Shown here piece by piece: positions 52,186 through 60,894 of a stretch of DNA of 64,000 bases. The notes beneath the pieces were generated by a model, which was not told the origin of the DNA, did no database searches, and saw only the letters and a program-made list of their open reading frames with translations. Source of the stretch: Neobacillus massiliamazoniensis (GTDB taxonomy: Bacteria > Bacillota > Bacilli > Bacillales > Cytobacillaceae); the NCBI RefSeq assembly GCF_001048695.1, contig NZ_CVRB01000007.1:1-64000 (forward strand), given 5' to 3'. The translations under genes and the position numbers were made by a program. How positions within the stretch are numbered: position 1 is the first letter of the stretch; the number at the start of each line of letters is the position of its first letter.

Positions 52186-53118
52186 TTAGAGGGCAGGCTT
52201 GGTTCCAATGACGACGGTGGCGTCTAGTTCGTCGTAACTGGACAACTGCGTTATCAGCCCGTTACGAGCAAAGATCTCGACGGTCTTGGAAGCCTGCCGC
52301 TCGCTAGTCTCGACTAGTAGGTGGCCGCCCGGTACCAACCAAAGTGGCGCTTCGGCCGCCACCCGTCGCTGGACGTCAAGCCCGTCAGCGCCTCCGTCGA
52401 GCGCCACCCGTGCCTCATGATTGCGGGCCTCCGAGGGTAGCAGTCCAATCGCCTTGGTAGGTACGTATGGAGCGTTGGCGATTAGAAGGTCTACGTGGCC
52501 CTGCAGTGAGGAGGGCAGTGGCTCGTAGAGGTCACCTTCGTACACATGACCTCCGGCAGCAGTGATGTTGCGGCGGGCACACCGCACCGCGGCTAGGTCT
52601 ATGTCGGCGGCGTACAACTCGATTCGTTCTATGGCTGCGGCCAGTGCCGTACCCACCGCACCCGAGCCGCAACAGAGGTCAACTACGACGGCTCCCGGTC
52701 GGGCGAGTGTAGCGGCCTGACGGACGAGGAACTCGGTACGGCGACGGGGTACGAATACTCCAGGGTCCACCTCTATCCGCAGACCGCAGAACTCCGCCCA
52801 GCCAATGACATGTTCGAGGGGTAGACCGGCTTCTCGACGTTCCACCATAACGGCGAGATCCGCTGGTGTCCGTGCTGCAGATATAAGTAACCGGGCCTCA
52901 TCTTCGGCGAAAACACAACCTGCGGTCCGAAGCCTAGTAACGATGTTTGCATAAATTGTTTCTCCATGAAAGCTACCACTATTCACACTTTTTCCCACCT
53001 CGGCATGGATTTTTATATCATCAACATCTTTTAAAGTTTCAGCCTTCGTTGGTAACTTACTACCATCAAAACGATTGACTTTTCCATTGCTCAAAAAATC
53101 TCTTCTTATGCCCATCAA
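52186..53118 (-). CDS. PrmC/HemK-like protein methyltransferase, GC-rich, chimeric 5' end
   Basis: A 310-residue frame of two parts. From about residue 57 (IVTRLRTAGCVFAEDEARLL) to the end it is a PrmC-like methyltransferase: VPRRRTEFLVRQA, SAM motif VVDLCCGSGAVG near 148, and LIANAPYVPT in place of the usual NPPY. This form is common in Actinobacteria as a putative protein N5-glutamine methyltransferase. Its codons are strikingly GC-rich, against AT-rich neighbours, which shows transfer. The first 55 or so residues (MGIRRDFLSNGKVNRFDG) are AT-rich and have no counterpart in the family. Either they are a fused host sequence or translation begins further down. Target protein unknown. Confidence 0.85.
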   Translation of the reverse strand: MMGIRRDFLSNGKVNRFDGSKLPTKAETLKDVDDIKIHAEVGKSVNSGSFHGETIYANIVTRLRTAGCVFAEDEARLLISAARTPADLAVMVERREAGLPLEHVIGWAEFCGLRIEVDPGVFVPRRRTEFLVRQAATLARPGAVVVDLCCGSGAVGTALAAAIERIELYAADIDLAAVRCARRNITAAGGHVYEGDLYEPLPSSLQGHVDLLIANAPYVPTKAIGLLPSEARNHEARVALDGGADGLDVQRRVAAEAPLWLVPGGHLLVETSERQASKTVEIFARNGLITQLSSYDELDATVVIGTKPAL

Positions 53119-53180
53119 TCCCCCTTATTCCTAAAAACAAGTCTTACAAATCCAATGATTTTATTCCTTTGTTGTATTAG

Positions 53181-53630
53181 CTACTCTTTCAACATAGGGA
53201 TCTCTAAACCTTTTTTTACTGCCCAAACCTGGTGATCATGAAAAAGAAGCTCTTCAACCTCGTTTACATTTATCCATTCTAAAAAGTGGTCATCATCAAT
53301 GGGTTCTTGTAATTTGTTTCTCAGTTGTGCCAAGTAAAAATAACCATCACTAATCATTGGTTCTCTATTAGATGAAATAAAATATCTCATTGAGTTTCCA
53401 ATATATGTACCTGTTGATACCTCATATCCTGATTCTTCTAAAGCCTCTCTGGTAAGACATTCTGTGTGCGACTCATTATTTTCAATCCCACCGCCAAGTA
53501 AAAAATACTGTCCATTCGTTGTTCGAACAACAGCAATTTTATCTTTAGTAGAATTAATAATTACAGCATATACACCTTTTCTTAATTCATAGTTAAGACC
53601 ATCAATTTTTTCGCCAAATATTAGATTCAT
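53181..53630 (-). CDS. Nudix hydrolase
   Basis: A 149-residue Nudix protein. The box is GGGIENNESHTECLTREALE and continues ESGYE, at about residues 46-70, and fits Gx5Ex7REUxEExGU with the metal-binding Glu cluster. Such enzymes cleave nucleoside diphosphates linked to another group; the substrate is not predictable here. GGAGGC stands before the ATG. It lies among small accessory genes on the minus strand, all with separate gaps. Confidence 0.9.
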   Translation of the reverse strand: MNLIFGEKIDGLNYELRKGVYAVIINSTKDKIAVVRTTNGQYFLLGGGIENNESHTECLTREALEESGYEVSTGTYIGNSMRYFISSNREPMISDGYFYLAQLRNKLQEPIDDDHFLEWINVNEVEELLFHDHQVWAVKKGLEIPMLKE

Positions 53631-53704
53631 TGGAGCCTCCTCTTTCGGTTTATAGAGCCAACACTACTCGTTACACCTTGTTTCTAATCATGTCGATTAT
53701 TAGT

Positions 53705-54274
53705 TTATTTAATAGGATATATTTTTACCTTATTCCAAATAGAGTTCCAATTCTTTTTACTAATCCGTTTTTCATAAATTAGCATTCGTTCTTCGGTTTC
53801 CATTAAATAAGGCGTTGGCCTAACTTCCAAATTGATCACATCGTGAATTCCACAAGGAGCTGTCAATATAACCTTGTCGCTTCCATCTAATTTCACTCCT
53901 AAAGCTGTTGCCGTTTCAGTGAATTTCGGAATAGCATCAATTGAAGAAGTGTAAGGTGGAAAATGATTGATAAGGTGCATTCTTGCCTGGTTTTTTACTG
54001 ACCATGGGATATTGGGATGAAGCCTATTTAGTTTTTTCTCCCACTCTTTTTCCTCTGCTTCATTCAGATTTGTAGGATCATAGTACACAACATCAATATC
54101 AGGTAAAGCCGTTCTTTCGCTAAAATTATGTAACACATCCCATATCTTAGACCGTACAAAACCTGCACAAACCCACCAATCCGGCAAATTCAATGTTTTG
54201 GTAGTTTTTAATATTTCCATCATCCATTTATCTTCTTGTATGATTGATATAATATCTTCTTCGTTTTTGATCAA
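53705..54274 (-). CDS. Nucleotidyltransferase-family protein (NTP_transf_6)
   Basis: A 189-residue protein of the DUF925/NTP_transf_6 family. WWVCAGFVRSKIWD near residue 33 and the metal-binding LPDIDVVYYD near 60 are its main motifs, followed by YTSSIDAIPKFTETATALGV near 111. These proteins share the polymerase-beta-type nucleotidyltransferase fold; what they modify is unknown. ATG or TTG at 54274 with AAGGGGTCCTTAGG-like sequence upstream. Accessory gene. Confidence 0.87.
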   Translation of the reverse strand: MIKNEEDIISIIQEDKWMMEILKTTKTLNLPDWWVCAGFVRSKIWDVLHNFSERTALPDIDVVYYDPTNLNEAEEKEWEKKLNRLHPNIPWSVKNQARMHLINHFPPYTSSIDAIPKFTETATALGVKLDGSDKVILTAPCGIHDVINLEVRPTPYLMETEERMLIYEKRISKKNWNSIWNKVKIYPIK

Positions 54275-54443
54275 CCTAAGGACCCCTTCATAAAAGTTAT
54301 ACGTTACTTTTTCTTCTTTGGTTCCATTAATCCTTCAAAAATTTTCCCTATCGCTTTACTCTCATCAATAATTGAGCGCTTTCTAATATCCCAACTCTAA
54401 TAGCCTGATTGGTTGTACTAGTAAAATAGCCCCCAACAGATGA

Positions 54444-54783
54444 GGGAGCCTTCTACTTTCCTGAAGTCAGGTAAATTTCATTTTTTCAGGAAACTAGAGG
54501 TCTCCTACTTTCCCGGAGTCTAGCAAATTTCATTTTTTCAGGAAACTAGAGGTCTTCTACATTCCCGGAGTCTAGCAAATTTCATTTTTTCAGGAAACTA
54601 GAGACCTTCTACTTTCCCGAAGTCTAGCAAATTTCATTTTTTTGGGAAACTAGAGGCCTTCTACTTTCCCGAGGTCTTGCAAATTTCATTTTTCCAGGAA
54701 ACTAGAGGCCTTCTACTTTCCCGAAGTCTTGCAAATTTCATTTTACCAGGAAACTAGAAGCCTTCTATATCCCGAACTTGTCG
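54444..54783. repeat. Tandem array, 52-bp units (array F, 7 units)
   Basis: CTAC/TTTCC marks recur at 54453, 54505, 54557, 54609, 54661, 54713 and 54765, steps of exactly 52 bp. Each unit has GGAAACTAGAGGCCTTCTAC followed by TTTCC, a near-palindrome, then a spacer CGAAGTCTAGCAAATTTCAT. It lies 40 bp behind the stop codon of the VOC gene. The rest of 54275-54824 has no gene. Confidence 0.96.
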
Positions 54784-54824
54784 TTGATCAACTAGATAAG
54801 TTATAACGTTCCTTTTCATCCAAT

Positions 54825-55229
54825 TTAAACACCCCTGTTATCACGAAGTTCTACAATAGTTCCTTCAGGTGCCTTCACTTTGCATAAGGAACCATTCTCA
54901 ACCTGATAAATGTATTCACCATTCTTCATTAAGAATTCTATACCTAAGCTCCGCAAACGATTAACCTCTTCATTTAAATCCTCTACCCATATGCAAAAAT
55001 GTACTAAACCTTGATTATTGGTATTTGCATCGCTAAGTACTTCACCAGATTTCCCCGTTTGCAACTCAATGTAAAAATCACCTAATTGTAGCCAAGTATT
55101 ATAATCACGTCCGTGAAAATTAGGTGATTCTTGAACCAATGAAAAACCCAATCCTTCCGTATAAAATTTCAACGTTTCCAGATAAGAATTCGTTTGTATA
55201 CACACATGATGAACAAAACTTCTCGACAT
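54825..55229 (-). CDS. VOC-family (glyoxalase-like) protein
   Basis: A 134-residue vicinal-oxygen-chelate protein with two beta-alpha-beta-beta-beta repeats: FVHHVCIQTNSYLETLKFYTE at the N-terminus (shown as the span from FVHH to FYTE) and GLVHFCIWVEDLNEEV in the second half. Metal ligands would be His8, His77 region and the Glu in GTIVELRD. The family includes glyoxalases, dioxygenases and antibiotic resistance proteins; the role here is unknown. Followed closely by a 52-bp repeat array. Confidence 0.88.
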   Translation of the reverse strand: MSRSFVHHVCIQTNSYLETLKFYTEGLGFSLVQESPNFHGRDYNTWLQLGDFYIELQTGKSGEVLSDANTNNQGLVHFCIWVEDLNEEVNRLRSLGIEFLMKNGEYIYQVENGSLCKVKAPEGTIVELRDNRGV

Positions 55230-55415
55230 ATAGACTTCCTCTTTTCAAATGGTGATAGTTTAAAACCATTATAGCGATAATCTACAATAAACTTCTAATT
55301 TATCACTGCTAAAACCTCGTGGAGTTGGGATCCGATATGCTCAACCTACTAACTGATGAGTAATGCCTAGGAAGGAGAAACAAAACATTCCCTTTAGACA
55401 GTAAAAACCACCGAT

Positions 55416-56225
55416 CTAATCAGTGGTCAATAAATCGCCAGGTTTCTCAATACTCTGATGATTATTCATGTTTCCTTTTAACAACTTGAGATTTGCAATA
55501 ATCAAGATGCTTATGACAACGAGCAGGAACCAAGAGCTAATTTTACTAATATGAACAAGGGTCCAAGAATCCCGTTGGTTTGGATACTGCCAAGCTCCAA
55601 AGAAAGTAGCGATATTTTCAGCTACCCATATAAAGAAACCAATGAGGAAAAAAGAGAGAGCGAGTGGCATTTTATAGGTCGTTTCACGTACTGAAAATTG
55701 TACAAATGTTTTAACAAAAACCAAAAATAAAAGGATCGTTAAAAACCAGCGGAAATCATAAATAAAATGATGGGTAAAAAAATTTAAATAAATCATGATT
55801 CCAAGTGGTATTGTCCATTTTGCTTTTGGCCAATTGTTCATTCTTAAATCAAATCTACGCCACGCCTGACAAATATAGCTGGCAACACTTGCATACATAA
55901 AGCCACTGTACAGAGGAACTCCAAAAATCTTTGTCCATGCTTCTTCCGGATATGCCCAGGAACCGAAGTGTACTTTAAATATTTCTAGTAAAAGTCCGAT
56001 CAGGTGGAACACACAAATCACTTTGACCTCATCCTTTGTTTCTAGGCCGGTTTTATACATCATATACTGCATGAAGATACAAACAAGTAAAATAAAATCG
56101 TAGCGATATAGCCCAGGAATAATAACAATCTTTGAAAGTGCAAGTGTTGCAAAGATTACTACAGGGAAAACACAAGATAAGGATTGATGATATCCAAAAT
56201 ATAAGAGATCTCGTATATATTTCAT
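55416..56225 (-). CDS. DUF817 membrane protein (YoaT-like)
   Basis: A 269-residue protein with about eight membrane helices and the DUF817 marks LIGLLLEIFKVHFGSWAYPE and GVPLYSGFMYASVASYI. B. subtilis YoaT belongs to this family; function unknown. GGAGGAAC stands before ATG 56225. It is divergent from the DUF2975/HTH genes, and a perfect 16-bp inverted repeat lies between, close to both starts. In B. subtilis yoaT also lies near yoaS and yozG, so the cluster is conserved. Confidence 0.9.
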   Translation of the reverse strand: MKYIRDLLYFGYHQSLSCVFPVVIFATLALSKIVIIPGLYRYDFILLVCIFMQYMMYKTGLETKDEVKVICVFHLIGLLLEIFKVHFGSWAYPEEAWTKIFGVPLYSGFMYASVASYICQAWRRFDLRMNNWPKAKWTIPLGIMIYLNFFTHHFIYDFRWFLTILLFLVFVKTFVQFSVRETTYKMPLALSFFLIGFFIWVAENIATFFGAWQYPNQRDSWTLVHISKISSWFLLVVISILIIANLKLLKGNMNNHQSIEKPGDLLTTD

Positions 56226-56289
56226 TGTTCCTCCTTTTAAGGCCGGATGATTTTCTCCTTTAATTTTATATTTTAAGAAAGAAATAAGT

Positions 56290-56326
56290 CAATAAATATT
56301 TATCGTAAAACGATAAATATTTATTG
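56290..56326. promoter_or_regulatory. Perfect 16-bp inverted repeat between divergent genes
   Basis: CAATAAATATTTATCG, a 5-bp spacer TAAAA, then CGATAAATATTTATTG. Lies 65 bp before the DUF817 start and 60 bp before the DUF2975 start. It suits an operator for a dimeric regulator, possibly the HTH protein encoded at 56874-57089. Confidence 0.75.
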
Positions 56327-56385
56327 ATTCGAAAGACATTTCGGGTTATTATATTGTTAGCTAGTGAAGGAGGCTTCTTCTTTTT

Positions 56386-56865
56386 ATGAGACAGAAAGAA
56401 TTATCAGTGTGGTTAAAATTGATAATTGTTATTTGCGGATTTTTCGGTCTGCTGTTATGTATTTATTTTAGTCCTGAAATTGGAAAGAGCATTTTACTGA
56501 ACTCTGAAGATTTGAAAATGCTTTATAATCCCTTTATTACATTCATTTGGATTACAGGGATTCCATTTTTTATTGCTTTAGTTTTAGGGTGGCAGATCTG
56601 TTCTGACATTGGCTCCGATCAAGCTTTTACAGTAAAAAATGCAAATAAATTGAAAATAATAAGCGTTTTATCAATGATTGAAGGTGTTTTATACGTTGGC
56701 GCACTACTATATATTTTCGTAGTTGGGAGTTACCATACTAACGTTTTAATTTTTCTTTTACTGATTCTATTTTTCTCAGTCGTTATTTCCGTATTTACTT
56801 CCATGCTTTCTCATTTAGTTAGAAAAGCTAGTGAAATAAAGCATGATAACGATTTAACGATTTGA
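56386..56865 (+). CDS. DUF2975 membrane protein (YoaS-like)
   Basis: A 159-residue protein with four membrane helices. The segment GSDQAFTVKNANKLKIISVL near residue 78 is characteristic of DUF2975 proteins, which are nearly always followed by a small XRE regulator, as here (8 bp gap). In B. subtilis this pair is yoaS-yozG. Role unknown; such pairs are often guessed to sense or adapt the membrane. Strong GGAGG upstream (AAGGAGGC). Confidence 0.9.
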   Translation: MRQKELSVWLKLIIVICGFFGLLLCIYFSPEIGKSILLNSEDLKMLYNPFITFIWITGIPFFIALVLGWQICSDIGSDQAFTVKNANKLKIISVLSMIEGVLYVGALLYIFVVGSYHTNVLIFLLLILFFSVVISVFTSMLSHLVRKASEIKHDNDLTI

Positions 56866-56873
56866 GGTGTTGA

Positions 56874-57089
56874 ATGATGACTATTATAGTAAACCTTGAT
56901 GTAATGCTGGCTAAAAGAAAAATGAGCGTTACAGAATTATCCGAAAAACTAGGAATTACAATGGCAAACGTATCAATATTAAAAAATGGAAAAGCAAAAG
57001 CGGTTAAATTTTCAACTTTAGAAAAGATATGTGAAGTTCTAGAGTGTCAACCAGGTGACATTCTGGAGTATAAAAAAAATGAATCTTGA
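56874..57089 (+). CDS. Small XRE-family regulator (YozG-like)
   Basis: A 71-residue protein that is a single Cro/C1-type helix-turn-helix: MSVTELSEKLGITMANVSILKNG (HTH around residues 17-38) and the end CEVLECQPGDILEY, as in YozG. It has GAGGTGTTGA before the ATG and overlaps none of its neighbours. It may bind the inverted repeat at 56290-56326 and control both directions. Confidence 0.93.
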   Translation: MMTIIVNLDVMLAKRKMSVTELSEKLGITMANVSILKNGKAKAVKFSTLEKICEVLECQPGDILEYKKNES

Positions 57090-57111
57090 TTATCTCAATA
57101 GAGGAGAATTC

Positions 57112-57330
57112 ATGATGAAGAATAAATACTTATTAGCATCTACACCAATATTGTTAGGAGTTGTTTGTCTAATTATCTATAGCATGATTGGTTCAAAAGT
57201 AGCACCAGACGGTACTTTAGAAGAACCTTTCTTCTTAATTCCATTAAGTTACCTATTCGTTTTAATTGGAATCATTTCAATATTGTTTGTAGCTGTCATT
57301 TCGATGTTTAAAAAAGTCAAACATAATTGA
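57112..57330 (+). CDS. DUF3955 small membrane protein
   Basis: A 72-residue protein with two membrane helices (YLLASTPILLGVVCLIIYSM and FLIPLSYLFVLIGIISILF) joined by APDGTLEEPF, the mark of DUF3955. ATG 57112 follows GAGGAG at five bases; an ATG one codon later is also possible. Third gene of the operon with the DUF2975 and XRE genes. Function unknown. Confidence 0.85.
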   Translation: MMKNKYLLASTPILLGVVCLIIYSMIGSKVAPDGTLEEPFFLIPLSYLFVLIGIISILFVAVISMFKKVKHN

Positions 57331-57365
57331 TCAAACTGACCTACCTCTTTCAGTTTATAAAATAA

Positions 57366-57404
57366 AAACCGTAAGGAGATCAATTCTCTTTACGGTTTTT
57401 TTAT
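57366..57404 (+). terminator. Terminator of the 56386-57330 operon
   Basis: AACCGTAAGGAGA and TCTCTTTACGGTT pair into a long stem followed by seven T; A-run on the other side may serve murI. Confidence 0.88.
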
Positions 57405-57434
57405 TATTGGAGTTTAAGAAGAAAGCCTCTGTTT

Positions 57435-58223
57435 TTACACTAGATCATCTAACATTGCCAATAAGTTTTTATAATTAGTAAGTGTATCTTTATCCTCTAC
57501 TTTGTAGCCAGATTTAAAAAATGTAATTTCTCCAGTTCCGTCATTAATCTGATTCCTTGTTTCGAGAATTCTCTTTAAGTTTTTGGCAGTGCCAATACTT
57601 CCAGAAATAATGTCTACATCTTCAGCAAAAAGCTTCTTTAAACTATTTTTAAAATATGGGAAATGAGTGCATCCTAAAACTACGGTCCCGTACTGCTTTA
57701 AATCAAAAGAAGATAATTGATCTCTTAAATAGGGTACAACTCTCTCTTCACTGAATTCGAAATTCTCAGCAAATTGCACAAGACCAGGAAGTGGTAAGCT
57801 TTCAACAATATCGTGATGGTCTATACTTTTCACCAGGTTATGAAATTTCTCCTCTTTGAGGGTCAAATTCGTCGCTAATACTAAAACTTTTTTTCGTTTT
57901 CCTTCACAATTTTGAACAGCTGGTTTTACGGCTGGCTCAATACCTAAAATCGGGAAATCATACTTTTTGCGAAGGTCTTCTACAGCGATACTGGTTGCAG
58001 TATTACAAGCAATGACTAATGCTTTTACGCCTTGATTAGCTATAAAATCAACAGCATTAAAAATATATTGTCTTACCTCTTCTTTTGGTTTTTCACCATA
58101 TGGAACATGTAAAGTATCAGCATAGAAGATGTAATCTTCATTCGGCAGGAATCTCAATGCTTGATGAAGTACTGTTATTCCACCAATACCCGAGTCAAAA
58201 AATCCTATTTTCACTACTTTCAC
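57435..58223 (-). CDS. murI: Glutamate racemase
   Basis: A 262-residue cofactor-independent racemase that makes D-glutamate for peptidoglycan. The two catalytic Cys are in ACNTATS near residue 74 and GCTHFP near 186; the N-terminal FDSGIGGITVL and YADTLHVPYG motifs are normal. It resembles the second B. subtilis enzyme YrpC (265 residues) more than RacE by length, but this is unsure. GTG 58223 is used; a GTG three codons later is possible. Single gene between terminator and MFS gene. Confidence 0.95.
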   Translation of the reverse strand: MKVVKIGFFDSGIGGITVLHQALRFLPNEDYIFYADTLHVPYGEKPKEEVRQYIFNAVDFIANQGVKALVIACNTATSIAVEDLRKKYDFPILGIEPAVKPAVQNCEGKRKKVLVLATNLTLKEEKFHNLVKSIDHHDIVESLPLPGLVQFAENFEFSEERVVPYLRDQLSSFDLKQYGTVVLGCTHFPYFKNSLKKLFAEDVDIISGSIGTAKNLKRILETRNQINDGTGEITFFKSGYKVEDKDTLTNYKNLLAMLDDLV

Positions 58224-58315
58224 TCTTCTCGTTAATTAATTCTGTTCTATTTTATCACTCACGCCTTTCCAGTACCATTTTTCCACCTTTAATTTATTTC
58301 ATTAAAATAAGTCTC

Positions 58316-59503
58316 TTAAATTCGCAAAACAATCATCAGTAGTGCAGCGATTAAAGCAATTGCACTACTCGTACTAAAAGCTACCATAGGTCCAAATGTC
58401 TGCCACAGATAACCCGCCATGATACTCGCCGGTAATGCTGCCAAACCGGTCATGGCATTGAAGGTACCCATTGCTGTGCCTCTTTGCCCTTCTGGTACAA
58501 TATCAGCAATATAGGCTTTTTGGATCCCTTCGGTAAAAGCGTAGTAAAATCCATATAAAACAAACAATACCCAAACCAAAGAAACGCTTTTTACTATACC
58601 AAATCCAAAGTATATGGTTGCAAAAGTCAGCAATCCGGCAATGAGGACCGAACGACGACCAAAACGATCAGATAACATTCCAACAGGCGTCGAAAAGATA
58701 CTGCTGCTTAAATTCATTGCAAAAAAGGCTAGTGGAATGAAAGCTGGAAGCATCCCTGCATCTTGTGCACGTAAAGCTAGAAAAGCATCAGAAAAATTAC
58801 CAACAGTAAAAAATGTGAAAATTAAAGAGAACCAAATAAAGCGACGATCTAGATTTTTAAAACCAATTTTCGGAAGGCTTGCTTGTTTTACATTTTCACT
58901 TCGATCCTTTTCTTTTAAGAAAAAGAGGATAAGAATAATCGCCAGGATTCCAGGAATAACGGATAACCAGAATACAAGACGGTAATTACCTTTATATGTA
59001 GCTAGAATCCCAAAAGCAACCAACGGTCCTAATGCTGCACCTAGAGCATCCATCGAACGGCGAAAGCCAAAAGATTTCCCCCGTTCTTCTTTCGTTGTAG
59101 AGTCTGCAACGAGTGCATCACGCGGCGAAGTTCTTATTCCTTTACCAAATCGATCAGAAAAACGAATGATAAGAACCTGAGTCCAGGAGGCGCTTAACGC
59201 GAAAAGCGGTTTTGTCAAATTGGATAGACCATAGCCTATTAACATGAGCAGCTTATGTTTACCTAGGCGATCTGTAATCATGCCGGAAAACAATTTTAAA
59301 ACACTCGCAGTACTCTCGGCTATTCCTTCAATAATACCGATTGATCCTACCTGTACGTGTAAAACGGAGGTAAGATACAGAGGCAGGATAGGAACAATCA
59401 TATTACTAGATAAGTCTGTAAACAAACTGATAAGGCCAAGTACTAGAATCACAGGATTCATTACAAACAGTCTCTTTTTATTAGGTCCAGCCGAAGAATT
59501 CAT
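58316..59503 (-). CDS. MFS transporter
   Basis: A 395-residue major facilitator with 12 helices. The A-motif GMITDRLGKHKLL lies after helix 2 and its repeat GMLSDRFGRRSVL after helix 8; SDRFGKGIRTSPRDALVADS is a loop typical of a broad MFS group sometimes linked to metal or drug efflux. It follows the two-component genes with a 32-bp gap and could be part of that operon, in which case it may be a target of the response regulator. Substrate unknown. Confidence 0.9.
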   Translation of the reverse strand: MNSSAGPNKKRLFVMNPVILVLGLISLFTDLSSNMIVPILPLYLTSVLHVQVGSIGIIEGIAESTASVLKLFSGMITDRLGKHKLLMLIGYGLSNLTKPLFALSASWTQVLIIRFSDRFGKGIRTSPRDALVADSTTKEERGKSFGFRRSMDALGAALGPLVAFGILATYKGNYRLVFWLSVIPGILAIILILFFLKEKDRSENVKQASLPKIGFKNLDRRFIWFSLIFTFFTVGNFSDAFLALRAQDAGMLPAFIPLAFFAMNLSSSIFSTPVGMLSDRFGRRSVLIAGLLTFATIYFGFGIVKSVSLVWVLFVLYGFYYAFTEGIQKAYIADIVPEGQRGTAMGTFNAMTGLAALPASIMAGYLWQTFGPMVAFSTSSAIALIAALLMIVLRI

Positions 59504-59535
59504 TTTATCCCCTCTAAATATTCACCTTAGTTTTT

Positions 59536-60894
59536 TTATATTGGAAAAAACAACAATACATGTGTTCCTTCCCCTTCTTTACTTGTAATTTTAATTTCAC
59601 CCTTGTGCAATTTCATAATACTTTTAGCAATATACAATCCTAAACCAGAGCCTCCCGTTTCTCTGCTCCTTGCCTTGTCCACTCGGTAAAACCGTTCAAA
59701 AATATTATTTATCTCGTCCTGAGGGATTCCAATGCCATAATCTTTCACTCGAACAATCGCATGATTTTCATTTTGTTCCACAAAGACATCAATTTTATCC
59801 TTGCTATATTTCATTGCATTATCTAGCAAAATGATGATGACCTGTTTGATCTTTAATTCATCTGCACGGATGATGATTGGATCCTCTTCTGAATGAAATG
59901 TAATTTCTCGCCTATATACATGCTTAAATTGTTTTAAAATATTTTGGCATAAAGATACCAAATTTACCTCATTAATTTCTAATACATTTTCTTTCTCTAA
60001 GTTGGTTAAGTCTAGAAAAGTCTCGGTCATTTTTTGAATTCTAGTTGCTTCTGAATGAATGGCATTGATCGCTTCTTCTGCCATTTCTTTATTTTCTATC
60101 CCATGCCTTCTTAAAAAATTTGCATAGCTCTTAATGACTGTTAAAGGCGTTTTTAATTCATGAGATGCATCAGAAACAAACTGTTTTTGTTTTTCCATAT
60201 TTTCTTGAAGCCTATCAATCATACGATTGAAAGTTTTTGCCATTGTTTGGAGTTCATCCTTCGTCTTATTTTGAATGGTAATTGTTTTAGGAACACCACT
60301 CTTTTCAATTTCCTCCATGGTTTTAATCATATTGGAAATCGGTCTCATGATCATATTAGCTAACCATCGCCCCCCAAGTAAGGACAATAAAGCAGCTAAA
60401 ATGGTGCTAAATATCAAAATCGTACGAAGAATCTCTTTTCTTGTTTCTAAACCTATTAACCGTTCCCCAATTTCCAAACTCCCACTAAGTTGCTGTCCAT
60501 CATGAATCGGGACATGGACGATTAATACTTGCTCTTCTCCGTGTTCAGCCCTGATTATGCGTGTTTGAGCCTGCTTTGTCTCAGTGTATTTTCCTTTAAT
60601 TTTTTTGGTGAGTAATGGATCATTCGATACTTCATAAACTACCTTATTATTCGGTTGCATAATTCTGATATAGGAATGAATGGTTAAATATTCTTTTAGT
60701 TTTCCATCAATGTTACTAGAAGATTGAATTTTATCGATGTCTTTTAATATGTCCGCTGCCTTTTGATACTGCATATCTTCTTCCATATTTACCGTGGTTT
60801 TCATAAATGAAAAGAAGACTACGATATTTATGAGTATCATGATACACAACATCCAAGCAGTCGTTAAAAGATTAATTTTTGTTGTGATTCTCAT
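59536..60894 (-). CDS. Sensor histidine kinase
   Basis: A 452-residue membrane kinase: helix 1 at about 12-32, an extracellular sensor of about 120 residues, helix 2 near 155-175, HAMP domain, HisKA with FVSDASHELKTPLTVIKSY near residue 240, and a full ATPase with LLDNAMKYS, VKDYGIGIPQDE, RFYRVDKARS and GGSGLGLYI. It starts immediately at the stop codon of the response regulator gene, so the two are coupled. The signal is unknown; neighbours (RND pump, MFS, DedA) suggest envelope or toxic compound stress. Confidence 0.95.
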   Translation of the reverse strand: MRITTKINLLTTAWMLCIMILINIVVFFSFMKTTVNMEEDMQYQKAADILKDIDKIQSSSNIDGKLKEYLTIHSYIRIMQPNNKVVYEVSNDPLLTKKIKGKYTETKQAQTRIIRAEHGEEQVLIVHVPIHDGQQLSGSLEIGERLIGLETRKEILRTILIFSTILAALLSLLGGRWLANMIMRPISNMIKTMEEIEKSGVPKTITIQNKTKDELQTMAKTFNRMIDRLQENMEKQKQFVSDASHELKTPLTVIKSYANFLRRHGIENKEMAEEAINAIHSEATRIQKMTETFLDLTNLEKENVLEINEVNLVSLCQNILKQFKHVYRREITFHSEEDPIIIRADELKIKQVIIILLDNAMKYSKDKIDVFVEQNENHAIVRVKDYGIGIPQDEINNIFERFYRVDKARSRETGGSGLGLYIAKSIMKLHKGEIKITSKEGEGTHVLLFFPI

